Source: Streptomyces sp. SLBN-118 (GTDB lineage Bacteria > Actinomycetota > Actinomycetes > Streptomycetales > Streptomycetaceae). From it: a stretch of DNA of 64,000 bases. Position 1 is the first letter of the stretch. Every line of letters begins with the position of its first letter. The position numbers were made by a program, and so were the translations under genes. The stretch lies in the NCBI RefSeq assembly GCF_006715635.1, contig NZ_VFNP01000002.1, positions 3,720,001 to 3,784,000 of the forward strand, read 5' to 3'. Positions 62,804 through 64,000 of this stretch are shown here, piece after piece. Under the pieces are notes generated by a model, which made no database searches, was not told the DNA's origin, and saw nothing but the letters and a program-made list of their open reading frames with translations.

Positions 62804-63859
62804 GTGCTGGTAGATGTAAAGGCGATGGCGGACATTGCTCGCGATCTATTTGCGGTGAAGGTCCATCGCGAGCTTGGTTCCGCAGGTGCTCAGGCGCTTC
62901 GGGAACTGATTACCCGGGTGAGAGAAACACACGACGCTCTAACCACCGAACGACTGGCCAAAGGGCTGACTGTTATACGAACCCTGGACACTGGTTCTGT
63001 GGAAGCCGGCGTAGCTCCGGCCGTATTCACTCAAACACGTGAGTTGACGGCGTGGTACCGACAGGAAGCCGGGCCCCTGTCTATTCACTTCGAACACAAC
63101 GGCACCATACGCGCCTGGTGCGCTGAGATAGACACTGCCGCTATCAACGGACAGTTTGTCTCTTATCGCTACTCAGGCCATCAGAAAGAACAGATCATCA
63201 CTCCCGGAGGGGCACACAGCGTACCGACCATAGCGAACTTTCCGAGTTACTTTGCAGTCCCGTATTTTCTGGACCTAAGAGAGTCACTCGTCCGGTACGG
63301 CACCATTTCAGTTCGCCACGCGCAGTGTGACATCTTCCGCACTACTTGGAGGGAGCCTGCACGTCTCGTATTTGTCAACAAGCCCGAAGCGACCATGCGG
63401 CGCTCGCTTCAACAATACCTCCGAGCATCTCTGCGTGATCACGGCCCCATACAGGTGATGCCTGAGCAGAATGTCAACGAGACTAAGCCCGTAGACATCA
63501 AGGTTACTTGGACCGCTTCAAACCGCGTTGCTCTCATAGAGATCAAGTGGCTCGGACTTAGTCACGACGCCACTAAGCAGACCAAGACTCCCTACTTTGC
63601 CGCTCGCGCGAAAGGCGGGGCCAAGCAGCTCGCTGACTACCTGGACTCTTACCATGCCAACGACCCTGATACGGAGGCTCGTGGATACCTGGTGGTCTTT
63701 GATGGCCGACGGAAAGGCGTCACGCCAGAAAGTACGAGCGTGAGTTACGCCGACGGCTTTCATTACGCAAATGAGGAAATCGACTACCCATCCAACTTAC
63801 TCGCGAGGCACGACTTTGATACACCCGTGCGGCTCTTCTGCGAGCCCGTATGCCAGTAG
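62804..63859 (+). CDS. Putative PD-(D/E)XK nuclease effector
   Basis: The protein has 351 residues from GTG 62804, with GGGGGAA upstream and 9 bp after the middle gene. The C-terminal half reads KPVDIKVTW (D231) ... VALIEIKWLG (E246, K248), the D...ExK arrangement of restriction-endonuclease-like folds; GGAKQLADYL follows as the usual supporting helix. The N-terminal 200 residues contain YRYSGHQKEQII and the HAQCDIF segment, without a known domain. It is predicted to cut nucleic acid when activated by the ATPase. This is a motif-level call. Confidence 0.7.
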   Translation: MLVDVKAMADIARDLFAVKVHRELGSAGAQALRELITRVRETHDALTTERLAKGLTVIRTLDTGSVEAGVAPAVFTQTRELTAWYRQEAGPLSIHFEHNGTIRAWCAEIDTAAINGQFVSYRYSGHQKEQIITPGGAHSVPTIANFPSYFAVPYFLDLRESLVRYGTISVRHAQCDIFRTTWREPARLVFVNKPEATMRRSLQQYLRASLRDHGPIQVMPEQNVNETKPVDIKVTWTASNRVALIEIKWLGLSHDATKQTKTPYFAARAKGGAKQLADYLDSYHANDPDTEARGYLVVFDGRRKGVTPESTSVSYADGFHYANEEIDYPSNLLARHDFDTPVRLFCEPVCQ

Positions 63860-63923
63860 TTACCGTACACATCTCAGTCAATCTAAAAGCCGTGCGAGAC
63901 AATGATAACGTGAGCCACTAAAC

Positions 63924-64000
63924 ATGATCAACGCAAACCCCAGCGTGGAAGCCCACTACGAAGCACTCGAATCCCAATGGAACTCGGTCGATGGCTCACT
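63924..64000 (+). CDS. Start of a further gene, cut by the window edge
   Basis: An ATG at 63924 opens MINANPSVEAHYEALESQW and stays open to the edge (25 codons). No Shine-Dalgarno is evident. It lies 64 bp after the nuclease gene on the same strand and has the same AT-richer composition, so it may be part of the same cargo. Too short to identify. Confidence 0.45.
   Translation, partial: MINANPSVEAHYEALESQWNSVDGS

Larger units (their letters stand above)
49787..64000. mobile_element. pSAM2-type integrative conjugative element (AICE), right end outside the window
   Basis: Starting at tRNA-Ser the order is integrase, Xis, RepSA-like initiator, Spd-type small membrane proteins, DUF2637 protein, FtsK/TraSA-like ATPase, SCO3933-type protein and a KorSA-like GntR repressor. 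This is the canonical AICE set for integration, rolling-circle replication and double-stranded DNA transfer. Cargo follows from about 57 kb: an anti-sigma-kinase-like gene, a second GntR gene, a DUF1152 gene and a three-gene ATPase/nuclease operon. The cargo beyond 60.2 kb is clearly less GC-rich, suggesting a separate origin. Confidence 0.9.

Overview
The window is chromosomal DNA of a streptomycete. The evidence is very high GC with GC-rich third codon positions, many GTG starts, and a gene set matching the conserved Streptomyces core: bldC, vdh, DUF3073, purM/F, purS/Q/L beside an Lsr2 paralogue, purC, purD, dnaX, the small SRP RNA and hrpA. By recall the order resembles the S. coelicolor SCO4067-SCO4092 stretch; this was not checked by alignment.

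Layout. (1) 1-8.9 kb is accessory: a cut-off 2-oxoglutarate oxygenase, a phage-lysin remnant abutting an endonuclease VII gene and an intact second lysin, then membrane proteins, a short MalT/LuxR-type regulator and a DUF2252 protein. (2) 8.9-24.5 kb: tRNA-Lys, an APC permease, two FG-GAP/VCBS-type proteins (the second without a signal peptide), an RGG-tailed DEAD-box helicase, a lipoprotein, a small metallopeptidase, a metallophosphoesterase, a tRNA-Glu/Asp/Phe cluster, and hrpA between two identical tRNA-Asp genes. (3) 24.7-49.7 kb is core: DUF6274 protein, bldC, vdh, DUF3073 protein, purMF, a META-domain lipoprotein, purSQL divergent from an Lsr2-family gene, three tRNA-Gly genes (one very unusual), an ABC exporter with a two-component system, purC, a dimethylformamidase-like protein, a degenerate M48-like membrane protein, purD, dnaX, SRP RNA and tRNA-Ser. 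(4) 49.7 kb to the end is an integrative conjugative element of the pSAM2 type (AICE) inserted at tRNA-Ser; its far end lies outside the window.

The purine genes supply most steps from PRPP to SAICAR (purF, D, L/Q/S, M, C). The AICE core has integrase, Xis, a rolling-circle initiator, Spd spread proteins, an FtsK-like transfer ATPase and a KorSA-like GntR repressor with its own operator repeats. A second GntR regulator with a different, near-perfect palindromic operator sits between an anti-sigma-kinase-like/zinc-finger pair and a divergent DUF1152 gene.

The most interesting cargo is the AT-richer block at 60.2-63.9 kb: an SMC/RecF-like ATPase with a zinc-binding insert, an unrecognised 209-aa protein and a 351-aa protein with a PD-(D/E)XK nuclease-like motif, translationally coupled or closely spaced. 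The layout resembles the ABC-three-component class of conflict systems and is the best candidate for an undescribed system here. The second highlight is a tRNA-Gly(TCC) whose T-arm carries GTGC instead of GTTC, a hallmark of glycyl-tRNAs dedicated to cell-wall synthesis in staphylococci.
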